From Campylobacteraceae bacterium (GTDB lineage Bacteria > Campylobacterota > Campylobacteria > Campylobacterales > Sulfurovaceae), in the NCBI GenBank assembly GCA_027066355.1, contig JAMONW010000183.1, positions 1 through 5,039 of the forward strand: a stretch of 5,039 nucleotides of DNA, given 5' to 3'. Within the stretch, counting starts at the first letter, position 1, and the number at the start of each line of letters is the position of its first letter. The position numbers and the translations under genes are program-made. The notes beneath the pieces were generated by a model that made no database searches, was not told the DNA's origin, and saw only the letters and a list, made by a program, of their open reading frames with translations. This document shows positions 1 through 5,039 of this stretch, piece by piece.

Positions 1-162
1 CCAAAAAAGGTGATTAAATCTTCTTTTACAATTACCTAAATTACATCCAATTCCAATTAAAATAGTTGCATTTTTACATTTATATTTATTAGTATCAAAT
101 GGAAAAAGCCCACCTTTTATAATTTGCGTTTTATCTTTTTGCTTTTTGTAAATATGTGCCAC
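1..162 (-). CDS. folK: FolK, 6-hydroxymethyl-7,8-dihydropterin pyrophosphokinase (N-terminal part, runs off the left edge)
   Basis: This is the N-terminal 54 codons of the cytoplasmic folate enzyme that transfers pyrophosphate from ATP to 6-hydroxymethyl-7,8-dihydropterin. The frame is open from a GTG at 162-160 to the window edge. Residues 34-44 read ILIGIGCNLGN, matching the first-strand 'iGSNLG' signature of FolK, followed by the basic KRRF. About 33 lysine-rich residues precede this signature; the E. coli enzyme has only a few. I see this as the epsilonproteobacterial form. GTG is the only usual start: there is a stop two codons upstream and no other ATG, GTG or TTG before the signature. 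An AGG lies about 9 bases upstream. The gene starts 10 bp after the pepQ stop, so it is the third gene of an aroQ-pepQ-folK operon, an order also known in Helicobacter pylori. Cysteines at 40 and 45 replace the more usual Ser and Asp. Identification rests on the short motif plus gene order. Confidence 0.85.
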   Translation of the reverse strand, partial: MAHIYKKQKDKTQIIKGGLFPFDTNKYKCKNATILIGIGCNLGNCKRRFNHLFW

Positions 163-172
163 AAATTATAAC

Positions 173-1192
173 CTATAAAACTTTTGCTTTGCCATTTTGC
201 ATTACAACCATATCTTCAATTCTAATTCCAAATTCACCCTCAATATAAATGCCAGGTTCAATTGTATAAACCATACCATCTTCTATAATTGTATCACTTT
301 TACTAGAGATGTATGGCATTTCATGAATATCAAGCCCTACTCCATGCCCTGTTGAATGAACAAAATATTTTCCAAAACCAGCCTTCTCAATAACATCTCT
401 TGCTAATTTATCAATTTGCTTTGCTTTCATTCCACTTTTAGCTTTTTTAATAGCAACATCGTGTGCTTTTAAAACAGTATCATAAGCCTTTTGTATCTTT
501 TTAGAGGCAAATTTTTGCTTTATATTAAACTCTAAATCTCCATTAAAATAGGCAGTTCTTGTTCTATCGCTACAATATCTTTTATATTTAACCCCAGCAT
601 CTAAAAGCACCAAATCACCAATTTTTAGTTCTTTTTTTGTAGGCATTGCATGAGGTTTTGCTGCATTTTCAGCAAAAGCTAAAATTGGCTCAAAACTAAT
701 GTCACAGCTTCCGTAATCGCGCAAAATTGATTCAGCCAAAAAGTTTAAATCCAACTCACTTGAGCCTTCTAAGTTGCTTATAGCCCTAGCAATATCTTTA
801 AAGCTTTTTTTACCAATACTAACAGCTTTTTTAAGCTTTTTTATCTCATTTGAACTCTTAATAATTCTCTTTTTGTGTGAAAAGTTAGCTAAAAATTTAA
901 TTTTTGTAGGAACTTGCTCTTTAAGTTTATTAAAACTCTCAATATCCCAATGTATTGGGTCAATTGTGATTTTTTTAATTTTACTCTTTTTTAAAATTTT
1001 AGCCAACTCATCAAGTAAAGAGTTTGTAATTAATACTTTAGAATCTTTTATTGACTCTTTTGCATCAAGTTCATAGCGTCCATCAGTTATAAAAAAACTC
1101 TCTTTACCAAGCTTAAGAAAAAGAGCATTATCACAGCTATATCCACACTCATAGTAGAGTGCGTTTTCGTTTTTAAAAACAATATAATTCAT
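173..1192 (-). CDS. pepQ: M24-family Xaa-Pro peptidase (aminopeptidase P / prolidase type)
   Basis: A cytoplasmic metallopeptidase of the 'pita-bread' M24 fold, 339 residues, expected to cleave the bond before proline in peptides or Xaa-Pro dipeptides. Residues 1-110 form a small creatinase-type N-terminal domain; the catalytic domain is about 115-339. All five dinuclear metal ligands are visible: D198 (LLDAG), D209 (SDRTRT), H283 (STGHGVGLDIHE), E312 (IEPGIY) and E326 (RIEDMVV). The active-site histidines H181 (KPHAMPT) and H290 are also present, so the enzyme should be active. The ATG overlaps the aroQ stop as TAATG, with GAGG four bases upstream, indicating translational coupling; folK follows after 10 bp. 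It is compact compared with E. coli PepP (about 440 residues) and close in size to the H. pylori homologue. The sequence does not decide between aminopeptidase P and prolidase specificity. Lysine codons give several 6-7 base A runs on the coding strand. Confidence 0.93.
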   Translation of the reverse strand: MNYIVFKNENALYYECGYSCDNALFLKLGKESFFITDGRYELDAKESIKDSKVLITNSLLDELAKILKKSKIKKITIDPIHWDIESFNKLKEQVPTKIKFLANFSHKKRIIKSSNEIKKLKKAVSIGKKSFKDIARAISNLEGSSELDLNFLAESILRDYGSCDISFEPILAFAENAAKPHAMPTKKELKIGDLVLLDAGVKYKRYCSDRTRTAYFNGDLEFNIKQKFASKKIQKAYDTVLKAHDVAIKKAKSGMKAKQIDKLARDVIEKAGFGKYFVHSTGHGVGLDIHEMPYISSKSDTIIEDGMVYTIEPGIYIEGEFGIRIEDMVVMQNGKAKVL

Positions 1193-1665
1193 TAAGCCTC
1201 TTGCTCTTGTTGAGCATCTTGCATAGCTTTAATCTCTTGCATAATTTGAATCATTCCAACCATTGCCAAGTGGTATCCAAACGGTCCCATACCAGCGATT
1301 ACTCCTGCACTAACCTCTGCAGTAATTGATTTTTTTCTAAAATCTTCTCTTGCATGAATATTGCTTAAATGCACCTCAATTGCAGGAATTTCAACAGCTG
1401 ATAGAGCATCTCTAATTGCAATTGAAGTATGTGAATAAGCAGCTGGATTAATAATAATGCCATCAGCATCACCTAAACACTCTTGAATTTTATCTACAAT
1501 TTCACCCTCTAAGTTGCTTTGAAAAAACTCAATCTCTACACCATTTTGCTCTGCAAAATTTTTCATTTGTGCATGAATGTCTTCTAATTTCATTGGTCCG
1601 TAAATGTGTTGTTCTCTAACACCTAGCATATTTAAGTTTGGTCCTTGAATAACTACTATTTTCAT
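1192..1665 (-). CDS. aroQ: Type II 3-dehydroquinate dehydratase
   Basis: Catalyses the third step of the shikimate pathway, dehydrating 3-dehydroquinate to 3-dehydroshikimate on the way to chorismate; it is a cytoplasmic flavodoxin-like enzyme, usually a dodecamer. The 157 residues cover the family length (about 145-160). Motifs in order: GPNLNMLGVRE at 8-18 with R17 of the flexible lid, catalytic Y22, QSNLEGE at 49-55, NPAAYSHTS at 73-81 (substrate-binding N73, H79), and EVHLSNIHAREDFR at 97-110 (H99 and R110). The C-terminal dozen residues (about 146-157) are a Gln/Ala/Glu-rich tail beyond the conserved core. The ATG has AAAGGTAG a few bases upstream. It is first in the aroQ-pepQ-folK operon, its stop overlapping the pepQ start, and it is divergent from the amidohydrolase. 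Aromatic and folate synthesis are linked because chorismate supplies p-aminobenzoate. Confidence 0.97.
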   Translation of the reverse strand: MKIVVIQGPNLNMLGVREQHIYGPMKLEDIHAQMKNFAEQNGVEIEFFQSNLEGEIVDKIQECLGDADGIIINPAAYSHTSIAIRDALSAVEIPAIEVHLSNIHAREDFRKKSITAEVSAGVIAGMGPFGYHLAMVGMIQIMQEIKAMQDAQQEQEA

Positions 1666-1689
1666 AAAATCTACCTTTATTTTTAAATT

Positions 1690-1698
1690 TGCTATAAT
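1690..1698 (+). promoter_or_regulatory. Extended -10 promoter of the amidohydrolase gene
   Basis: TGCTATAAT is a perfect extended -10 (TGn-TATAAT) preceded by a T-rich tract with no recognisable -35, the standard vegetative promoter form in Campylobacterota. Transcription should begin near 1705, giving a leader of about 25 bases that contains GAGAAGG five bases before the ATG at 1730. Confidence 0.75.
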
Positions 1699-1704
1699 TC
1701 TATA
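1699..1704 (-). promoter_or_regulatory. Putative -10 element for the aroQ-pepQ-folK operon
   Basis: Read on the minus strand, TATAGA follows a T-rich stretch about 35 bases upstream of the aroQ ATG, which would give a leader of roughly 27 bases containing the AAAGGTAG ribosome site. A second candidate, TATAGC at 1696-1691, lies eight bases further downstream. No -35 box is visible, as is usual for the housekeeping sigma factor in Campylobacterota. The element lies back to back with the opposite-strand -10 of the amidohydrolase. The choice between the two hexamers is inference. Confidence 0.45.
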
Positions 1705-1729
1705 AAAAGTGTAATAAGAGAAGGTTTAA

Positions 1730-2950
1730 ATGGCAAAAATATTAGAAGCAAAATATCTATTTGTAGAGGGTTCATACCTAAAAGATAAAGCAGTATTGTT
1801 TGATAAAAAGATAATAGCAATTAATAGCAAAAAGAATCTATTAAAAATATCTCCAAATGCTAAAGTTACAAACTTTAGTGGCAATAGTGTAATATATCCT
1901 GGGTTTATAAATCCACACACCCATTTAGAGTTTAGTGCAAATAGTGCAACACTAAAGTATGGAAGCTTTATAGAGTGGCTATATAGCGTATTTGAAAATA
2001 GAGATACATTAGTAAAAGAGTTAACAAAAGAGAAGTTAAATAGTGCAATTTCTCAAATGCTAAAAAGTGGTGTTACAACATTTGGCGCAATCTCAAGCTT
2101 TGGAGCCGATTTAGAAGCGTGTAAAAATGCTCCACAAAGAGTAGTATATTTTAATGAAGTTATAGGCTCATCTCCTGCTATGGTAGATGCTCTATTTAAC
2201 GATTTTAAAATGCGCCTTAAAGAGTCGCAAGATATTGCAGATGATAAATTTTATCCAGCAGTAGCAATACACTCACCCTACTCTGTGCATCCAATTTTAC
2301 TTAGAGAAGTTATAAAAATAGTAAAAGAGCAAAATTTAATGCTAACAGCACACTTTTTAGAGAGTAAAGCCGAGCGAGAGTGGCTAGAAGAGGCAAAAGG
2401 AGATTTTAAAGAGTTATTTGAAAACTTCTTTAAAACTTCAAGCCCTGTTAATTCAATTGAGGGCTTTTTAAGTGCTTTTAAAGAGCAAAAAACTTTATTT
2501 ACACACTGCACACAAGCGAAAAAAGAGGAGATTGAGCAAATTAATAGTTCAAATTCAAGCGTAATTCACTGCCCTCGCTCAAACCGACTTTTAAATTGTG
2601 GGAAATTAGATATAAATAGTGTAAAAAATCTTCTTTTAGGAACAGATGGCTTAAGCTCAAACTACTCACTCTCAATTTTAGATGAACTAAAAAGCGCTCT
2701 AATTATGCATACTGAAATAGAGCCAAAAGAGTTAGCTCTAAATTTAATAAATGCAGTTACCACAAATGCAAGTAAAGCTCTTGATATTAAAGTAGGCAAA
2801 ATAGAAAAAGAGTATTTTGCAGATTTTGCAATTTTTACCCTACCAGATGATTTAGCCAATACATCAGATGGCTCTATAGCCTTGCAATCAATTATAAATT
2901 GCAATCAAGCAGATGCAATATTTATTGATGGAGAGAGGGTTAATTTTTAG
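1730..2950 (+). CDS. mqnX: Amidohydrolase (cog0402), probable aminodeoxyfutalosine deaminase
   Basis: A 406-residue cytoplasmic TIM-barrel metal-dependent deaminase. Residues 1-58 and about 355-406 form the flanking beta domain; the barrel lies between. Metal and catalytic residues of cog0402 are visible: H63 and H65 (PGFINPHTHLE), H208 with E211 (TAHFLES), H259 (FTHC), and D306 (GTDGLSSN). HSPYSVHP at 181-188 and HCPRSNRLL at 280-288 are further family motifs. Relatives in Campylobacterota were long labelled chlorohydrolases. A Nitratiruptor member (Nis0429) was shown to deaminate 6-amino-6-deoxyfutalosine in menaquinone synthesis; I infer the same substrate here, and the symbol mqnF is also used. 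The start has a good ribosome site (GAGAAGG) and its own extended -10 promoter. The gene is divergent from aroQ, whose pathway supplies chorismate, the menaquinone precursor. Campylobacter jejuni has the same aroQ/amidohydrolase divergence, but there I recall sppA next, whereas here recR converges. The fold is certain; the exact substrate is less so. Confidence 0.85.
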   Translation: MAKILEAKYLFVEGSYLKDKAVLFDKKIIAINSKKNLLKISPNAKVTNFSGNSVIYPGFINPHTHLEFSANSATLKYGSFIEWLYSVFENRDTLVKELTKEKLNSAISQMLKSGVTTFGAISSFGADLEACKNAPQRVVYFNEVIGSSPAMVDALFNDFKMRLKESQDIADDKFYPAVAIHSPYSVHPILLREVIKIVKEQNLMLTAHFLESKAEREWLEEAKGDFKELFENFFKTSSPVNSIEGFLSAFKEQKTLFTHCTQAKKEEIEQINSSNSSVIHCPRSNRLLNCGKLDINSVKNLLLGTDGLSSNYSLSILDELKSALIMHTEIEPKELALNLINAVTTNASKALDIKVGKIEKEYFADFAIFTLPDDLANTSDGSIALQSIINCNQADAIFIDGERVNF

Positions 2951-2984
2951 GTGTTAAGTTTTAGGTTATTGTTTTGCTTGTTGG
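2951..2984. other. Convergent intergenic gap between the amidohydrolase gene and recR
   Basis: Only 34 bp separate the two stop codons. It holds no G+C-rich hairpin with a T tract, so no intrinsic terminator is visible for either gene. The octamer TTTTAGGT occurs at 2945-2952 (overlapping the stop codon) and again at 2959-2966; this short direct repeat is probably coincidental. Read-through from both sides would produce overlapping antisense 3' ends. Confidence 0.5.
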
Positions 2985-3548
2985 TTAAATAGATACTCTA
3001 TCTTCAATTGCTTTTGCAAGTGAGAGGGTGTCTATATTTTCTAAGCTTACTCCTGTTGGAACACCTTGGGCTATTTTGGTAAATTTTAGGTTTAAGTCTT
3101 CTAGCTGACTCTCTAAATATAGCATCATTGTATCACTTGCAATTGATGGAGCAAAAGCAAAAATTAACTCTTTTACTCCTTTTAGAGCATCTCTTAGGTG
3201 AACTAAATCAAATGTATCAATATCACTTAATACATAGTATAGACCATCATATTGTCCTAATTTTTCTATTGTTAAAATATCTTTTGCGCTTTCAACCAAG
3301 CATATCTTTTCTTGATTTCTCATTGTATCGCTACATATGTGGCATAACTCATCTTCACTTAAATTGTGGCACTTTTTGCATCTATGAATAGACTCTACTG
3401 CTCTCTCTATTGCATGAGAGAGTTTTATACCATCATATGAGCCATTAGTAACAATATGATAAGCCAATTTTAAAGCACTTTTTTCACCAATTCCAGGTAG
3501 TGAATTGAAAGCTTCTACTAAATTTTTAAAGGGTTCTAATTTATTCAT
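2985..3548 (-). CDS. recR: Recombination mediator RecR
   Basis: RecR works with RecO (and RecF where present) to load RecA on SSB-coated single-stranded DNA during gap repair. From the ATG at 3548 it has 187 residues. A helix-hairpin-helix (SLPGIGEKSALKLAYHI, 16-32) is followed by a C4 zinc finger with C57, C60, C69 and C72, then a Toprim domain from about 80 with E86 in ICLVES and GLYYVL at 102-107. The C-terminal KIAQGVPTGVSLENIDTLSLAKA is typical. The Toprim loop after YYVL lacks the usual GG-SPLDG-type segment; the C. jejuni protein appears similarly shortened. A TTG at 3560 in the same frame would add four residues, but the ATG gives the usual N-terminus. Neither start has a strong ribosome site. 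The ATG lies inside the last codons of the upstream Dabb gene (ATGAATAA, 8-base overlap), so translation is probably coupled to it. Confidence 0.95.
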   Translation of the reverse strand: MNKLEPFKNLVEAFNSLPGIGEKSALKLAYHIVTNGSYDGIKLSHAIERAVESIHRCKKCHNLSEDELCHICSDTMRNQEKICLVESAKDILTIEKLGQYDGLYYVLSDIDTFDLVHLRDALKGVKELIFAFAPSIASDTMMLYLESQLEDLNLKFTKIAQGVPTGVSLENIDTLSLAKAIEDRVSI

Positions 3549-3834
3549 TTTCGTAATCAACTACTTTTGTATATTCTGCTACTTCTTTTATTTTATTTAT
3601 AACTTCTTTATGAGTTGAATTTATCGCATAGCTATTCAAATCATCTTTTGAATTAAACTTAGATATTAACACTAAATCCATAGCTCTATCTTCATTTGCA
3701 AAATTTAAACCAACTTCCATAGATTGAATCTCTTTGATAAAATCTTTTAAATTTTCTATATCTTTTTTTATTTCTAAAACTTTTTCATTTGGCGTATTTT
3801 CTTTAAACTTAATCATTACAATATGAGTTACCAT
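3541..3834 (-). CDS. Small Dabb (stress-responsive alpha/beta barrel) domain protein
   Basis: A 97-residue soluble protein with no signal peptide or membrane segment, spanning a single Dabb domain (dimeric alpha-beta barrel, ferredoxin-like). Family features: HIVMIKF at 4-10, EVGLNFA at 40-46, DLVLISKF at 53-60, the Y69...THKEV segment with H75, and the closing VVDYE at 91-95. Dabb proteins form homodimers with a central cavity; some relatives are stress-induced in plants and others are small-molecule enzymes or cyclases. The bacterial stand-alone members mostly have no known function, and none can be assigned here. The ATG has AAGGA six bases upstream and a TATAAT about 25 bases upstream. 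It is the first gene of a two-gene unit with recR and is divergent from dnaJ, which hints at, but does not show, a stress-related role. Confidence 0.88.
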   Translation of the reverse strand: MVTHIVMIKFKENTPNEKVLEIKKDIENLKDFIKEIQSMEVGLNFANEDRAMDLVLISKFNSKDDLNSYAINSTHKEVINKIKEVAEYTKVVDYENE

Positions 3835-3859
3835 AAAAATTCCTTAACTTTTTGCCATT

Positions 3860-3865
3860 ATTATA
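3860..3865 (-). promoter_or_regulatory. Putative -10 element for the Dabb-recR unit
   Basis: On the minus strand the sequence reads ATGTATATAAT, with TATAAT about 25 bases upstream of the Dabb ATG, giving a predicted leader of roughly 19-20 bases that contains AAGGA. No -35 box is apparent. A TG dinucleotide lies one base further upstream than the ideal extended -10 spacing. Confidence 0.6.
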
Positions 3866-3874
3866 TACATATTG

Positions 3875-3883
3875 TGATAAAAT
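3875..3883 (+). promoter_or_regulatory. Extended -10 promoter of dnaJ
   Basis: TGATAAAAT fits the TGn-TAwAAT extended -10 form, 33 bases before the dnaJ ATG. A start near 3890 would leave a leader of about 27 bases carrying AAAAGG eight bases before the ATG. No sequence resembling a CIRCE, HspR (HAIR) or sigma-32 site is seen, so the visible promoter is vegetative. Confidence 0.65.
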
Positions 3884-3916
3884 TACGCAAAAAATTAGAG
3901 ATAAAAGGTTTTAAAT

Positions 3917-5039
3917 ATGGAAGAACTTTGTTACTACGAAGTTTTAAAAGTTTCAAAAGATGCAACAACAACAGAAATTAAAAAAGCTTATAGAAAATTG
4001 GCACTAAAATACCATCCAGATAAAAATCAAGGAGATAAAGAGGCTGAAGAGAAGTTTAAAATTATTAATGAAGCTTATGCCATCTTGAGTGATGAAGAAA
4101 AAAGAAGAATTTATGATATGTATGGTAAAGATGGCTTAAAAGGTGGCTCAGGAGCTGGTGGCTTTAGTTCTGCTAGTATGGATGATATTATGGATATTTT
4201 CAACTCTATGTTTGGTGAAAACTTTGGCTTTGGTTCAAGCAATAGAGGAGCAAATAGAGCATCACAAATGCCATATAATTTAGATATTGAACTAGAGATA
4301 ACTTTAGCTTTTAATGAAGCTATTTTTGGCTGTGAAAAAGAGATTGAAATTATCTATAAAGAGCCTTGTAGTGATTGTAAAGGCACTGGGGCAAAAGATG
4401 GTAAATTTGATATATGTGATTACTGTAAAGGTCATGGACAAGTTATGATGCGACAAGGCTTTATGACTTTTGCTCAAGAGTGTCCAAAATGTCATGGAAA
4501 AGGTAAAAGTGCAAAAGAGAGCTGCACAACTTGTAGGGGCATTGGAGGCATTGATAAAGAAGAAGTTGTAACTGTAAAAATTCCAGCAGGTGTAAATATT
4601 GGCAACAGACTTAGAGTTCCTGCTAAAGGAAATATATCAAATAGTGGACATAGAGGAGATTTATATGTTCATTTTGATATTGAAGATGATGAACAATTTA
4701 TTAGGGATGGAGATGATATATATATTGAAGTTCCAGTGTTTTTTACTCAAATACTACTTTCAGAAGAGATAAAAGTTCCATCACTTGAGGGTGAATTATC
4801 AATTAAGTTAAATCCAAAAATAAAAGATAAAGAGCATTTTGTATTTAGAGGAAAAGGTGTTCCAAATGTTAACCATCCAAGCCATAGAGGTAGATTTATT
4901 GCACAAATTAAGATAATATATCCTACTAAATTAAGTAAAGAGCAAAAAGAGTTAATTGAAAAACTTCAAGATAGCTTTGGAATAGATAGCAAACCACACA
5001 AAAATATATTTGAAAGCACATTTGATAGAATTAAAAAGT
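3917..5039 (+). CDS. dnaJ: Chaperone DnaJ (Hsp40); frame still open at the right edge
   Basis: Type I (class A) J-domain co-chaperone that delivers unfolded clients to DnaK and stimulates its ATPase in the cytoplasm. The frame is open for 374 codons to the window edge with no stop. Domains in order: J domain at 1-70 with the invariant HPD at 33-35; a short Gly/Phe linker at about 75-117; a zinc region with four intact CxxCxGxG repeats (C151/C154, C167/C170, C189/C192, C203/C206); and two C-terminal client-binding beta domains (about 115-150 plus 212-340) followed by the dimerisation helix region ending in FDRIKK. DnaJ in this phylum is about 370-380 residues, so only a few codons should be missing. 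The ATG is preceded by AAAAGG at eight bases and its own promoter. It is divergent from Dabb-recR. In C. jejuni, dnaJ and recR are also near each other, separated by the racRS two-component genes. No damaged motif is seen. Confidence 0.97.
   Translation, partial: MEELCYYEVLKVSKDATTTEIKKAYRKLALKYHPDKNQGDKEAEEKFKIINEAYAILSDEEKRRIYDMYGKDGLKGGSGAGGFSSASMDDIMDIFNSMFGENFGFGSSNRGANRASQMPYNLDIELEITLAFNEAIFGCEKEIEIIYKEPCSDCKGTGAKDGKFDICDYCKGHGQVMMRQGFMTFAQECPKCHGKGKSAKESCTTCRGIGGIDKEEVVTVKIPAGVNIGNRLRVPAKGNISNSGHRGDLYVHFDIEDDEQFIRDGDDIYIEVPVFFTQILLSEEIKVPSLEGELSIKLNPKIKDKEHFVFRGKGVPNVNHPSHRGRFIAQIKIIYPTKLSKEQKELIEKLQDSFGIDSKPHKNIFESTFDRIKK

Larger units (their letters stand above)
3849..3893. repeat. 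Interrupted inverted repeat spanning the divergent Dabb/dnaJ promoters
   Basis: TTTTTGC at 3849-3855 is mirrored exactly by GCAAAAA at 3887-3893, centred near 3871 between the two opposed -10 elements. Each arm lies close to the predicted transcription start on its side. The 31-base gap makes it a poor terminator or hairpin; it could be operator-like, or coincidence in A+T-rich DNA. No CIRCE or HAIR element is present in this 82-bp region. Confidence 0.35.

Noticed and set aside
801..976. Several 6-7 base A/T homopolymer runs in pepQ as possible phase-variable slippage sites
   Set aside because: They are short, encode conserved-style Lys-rich segments, are common in such A+T-rich genomes, and the reading frame is intact through all metal ligands.
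774..1076. Plus-strand open frame encoding a 100-residue very hydrophobic peptide that looks membrane-like
   Set aside because: It is antisense to pepQ; the Leu/Phe/Ile richness is the mirror of Lys-rich AAA codons in the real gene, and it has no convincing ribosome site.
1726..1920. Minus-strand open frame across the start of the amidohydrolase gene
   Set aside because: It lies antisense to a confidently identified enzyme, has no family features, and would overlap the promoter region of aroQ.
1868..1953. Near-repeated TTTAGTG..AATAGTG segments in the amidohydrolase gene
   Set aside because: Short similarity arising from Asn/Ser-rich codons on either side of the HxH motif; no longer repeat unit is visible.
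2278..2904. Two minus-strand open frames within the amidohydrolase gene (2278-2511 and 2662-2904)
   Set aside because: Shadows of the real coding frame, with composition mirroring it and no recognisable motifs.
3128..3391. Plus-strand open frame inside recR
   Set aside because: Antisense to recR over its zinc finger and Toprim domain; Leu/His-rich shadow with no recognisable domain.
4304..4495. Minus-strand open frame inside dnaJ
   Set aside because: Antisense to the DnaJ zinc-finger region, whose four CxxCxGxG repeats are intact and explain the sequence.
4364..4545. Four spaced Cys-containing repeats that could suggest a repeat array
   Set aside because: These are the standard DnaJ zinc-finger CxxCxGxG repeats, not a DNA repeat or CRISPR array.

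Overview
The window looks like chromosomal DNA of a Campylobacterota (epsilonproteobacterial) species. The evidence is strong A+T richness, extended -10 promoters without clear -35 boxes, and protein variants and gene order typical of that group: folK-pepQ-aroQ, aroQ divergent from a cog0402 aminodeoxyfutalosine deaminase, and a RecR with a shortened Toprim loop. A free-living or sulfur-oxidising relative (Sulfurimonas, Sulfuricurvum or Nitratiruptor-like) is plausible. Genus cannot be settled from this sequence alone.

Layout, left to right. Positions 1-1665 hold a minus-strand operon transcribed aroQ -> pepQ -> folK: type II 3-dehydroquinate dehydratase, an M24 (Xaa-Pro) peptidase, and the first 54 codons of the folate enzyme FolK, which runs off the left edge. 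A 64-bp divergent promoter region (1666-1729) separates this from a plus-strand amidohydrolase (1730-2950), probably the aminodeoxyfutalosine deaminase of menaquinone synthesis. Convergent to it, after only 34 bp, is a minus-strand pair: a small Dabb-domain protein followed by an overlapping recR (2985-3834). An 82-bp divergent promoter region (3835-3916) leads to plus-strand dnaJ. Its frame is still open at the right edge, but it is probably within a few codons of its end.

Two metabolic themes meet at the left divergent promoter. AroQ supplies the shikimate pathway and hence chorismate. Chorismate feeds both folate (FolK belongs to the pterin branch) and futalosine-type menaquinone synthesis (the deaminase). 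The right half is genome maintenance and protein quality control (RecR, DnaJ), with a small protein of unknown role.

The window is fully packed: no gap exceeds 82 bp, and I see no tRNA, rRNA, CRISPR array, insertion sequence or prophage remnant. I found no convincing undescribed system. The points worth a second look are modest: the overlapping divergent promoters, the recR start, the Dabb-recR coupling, an inverted repeat in the dnaJ promoter region, and the uncertain physiological role of the deaminase.
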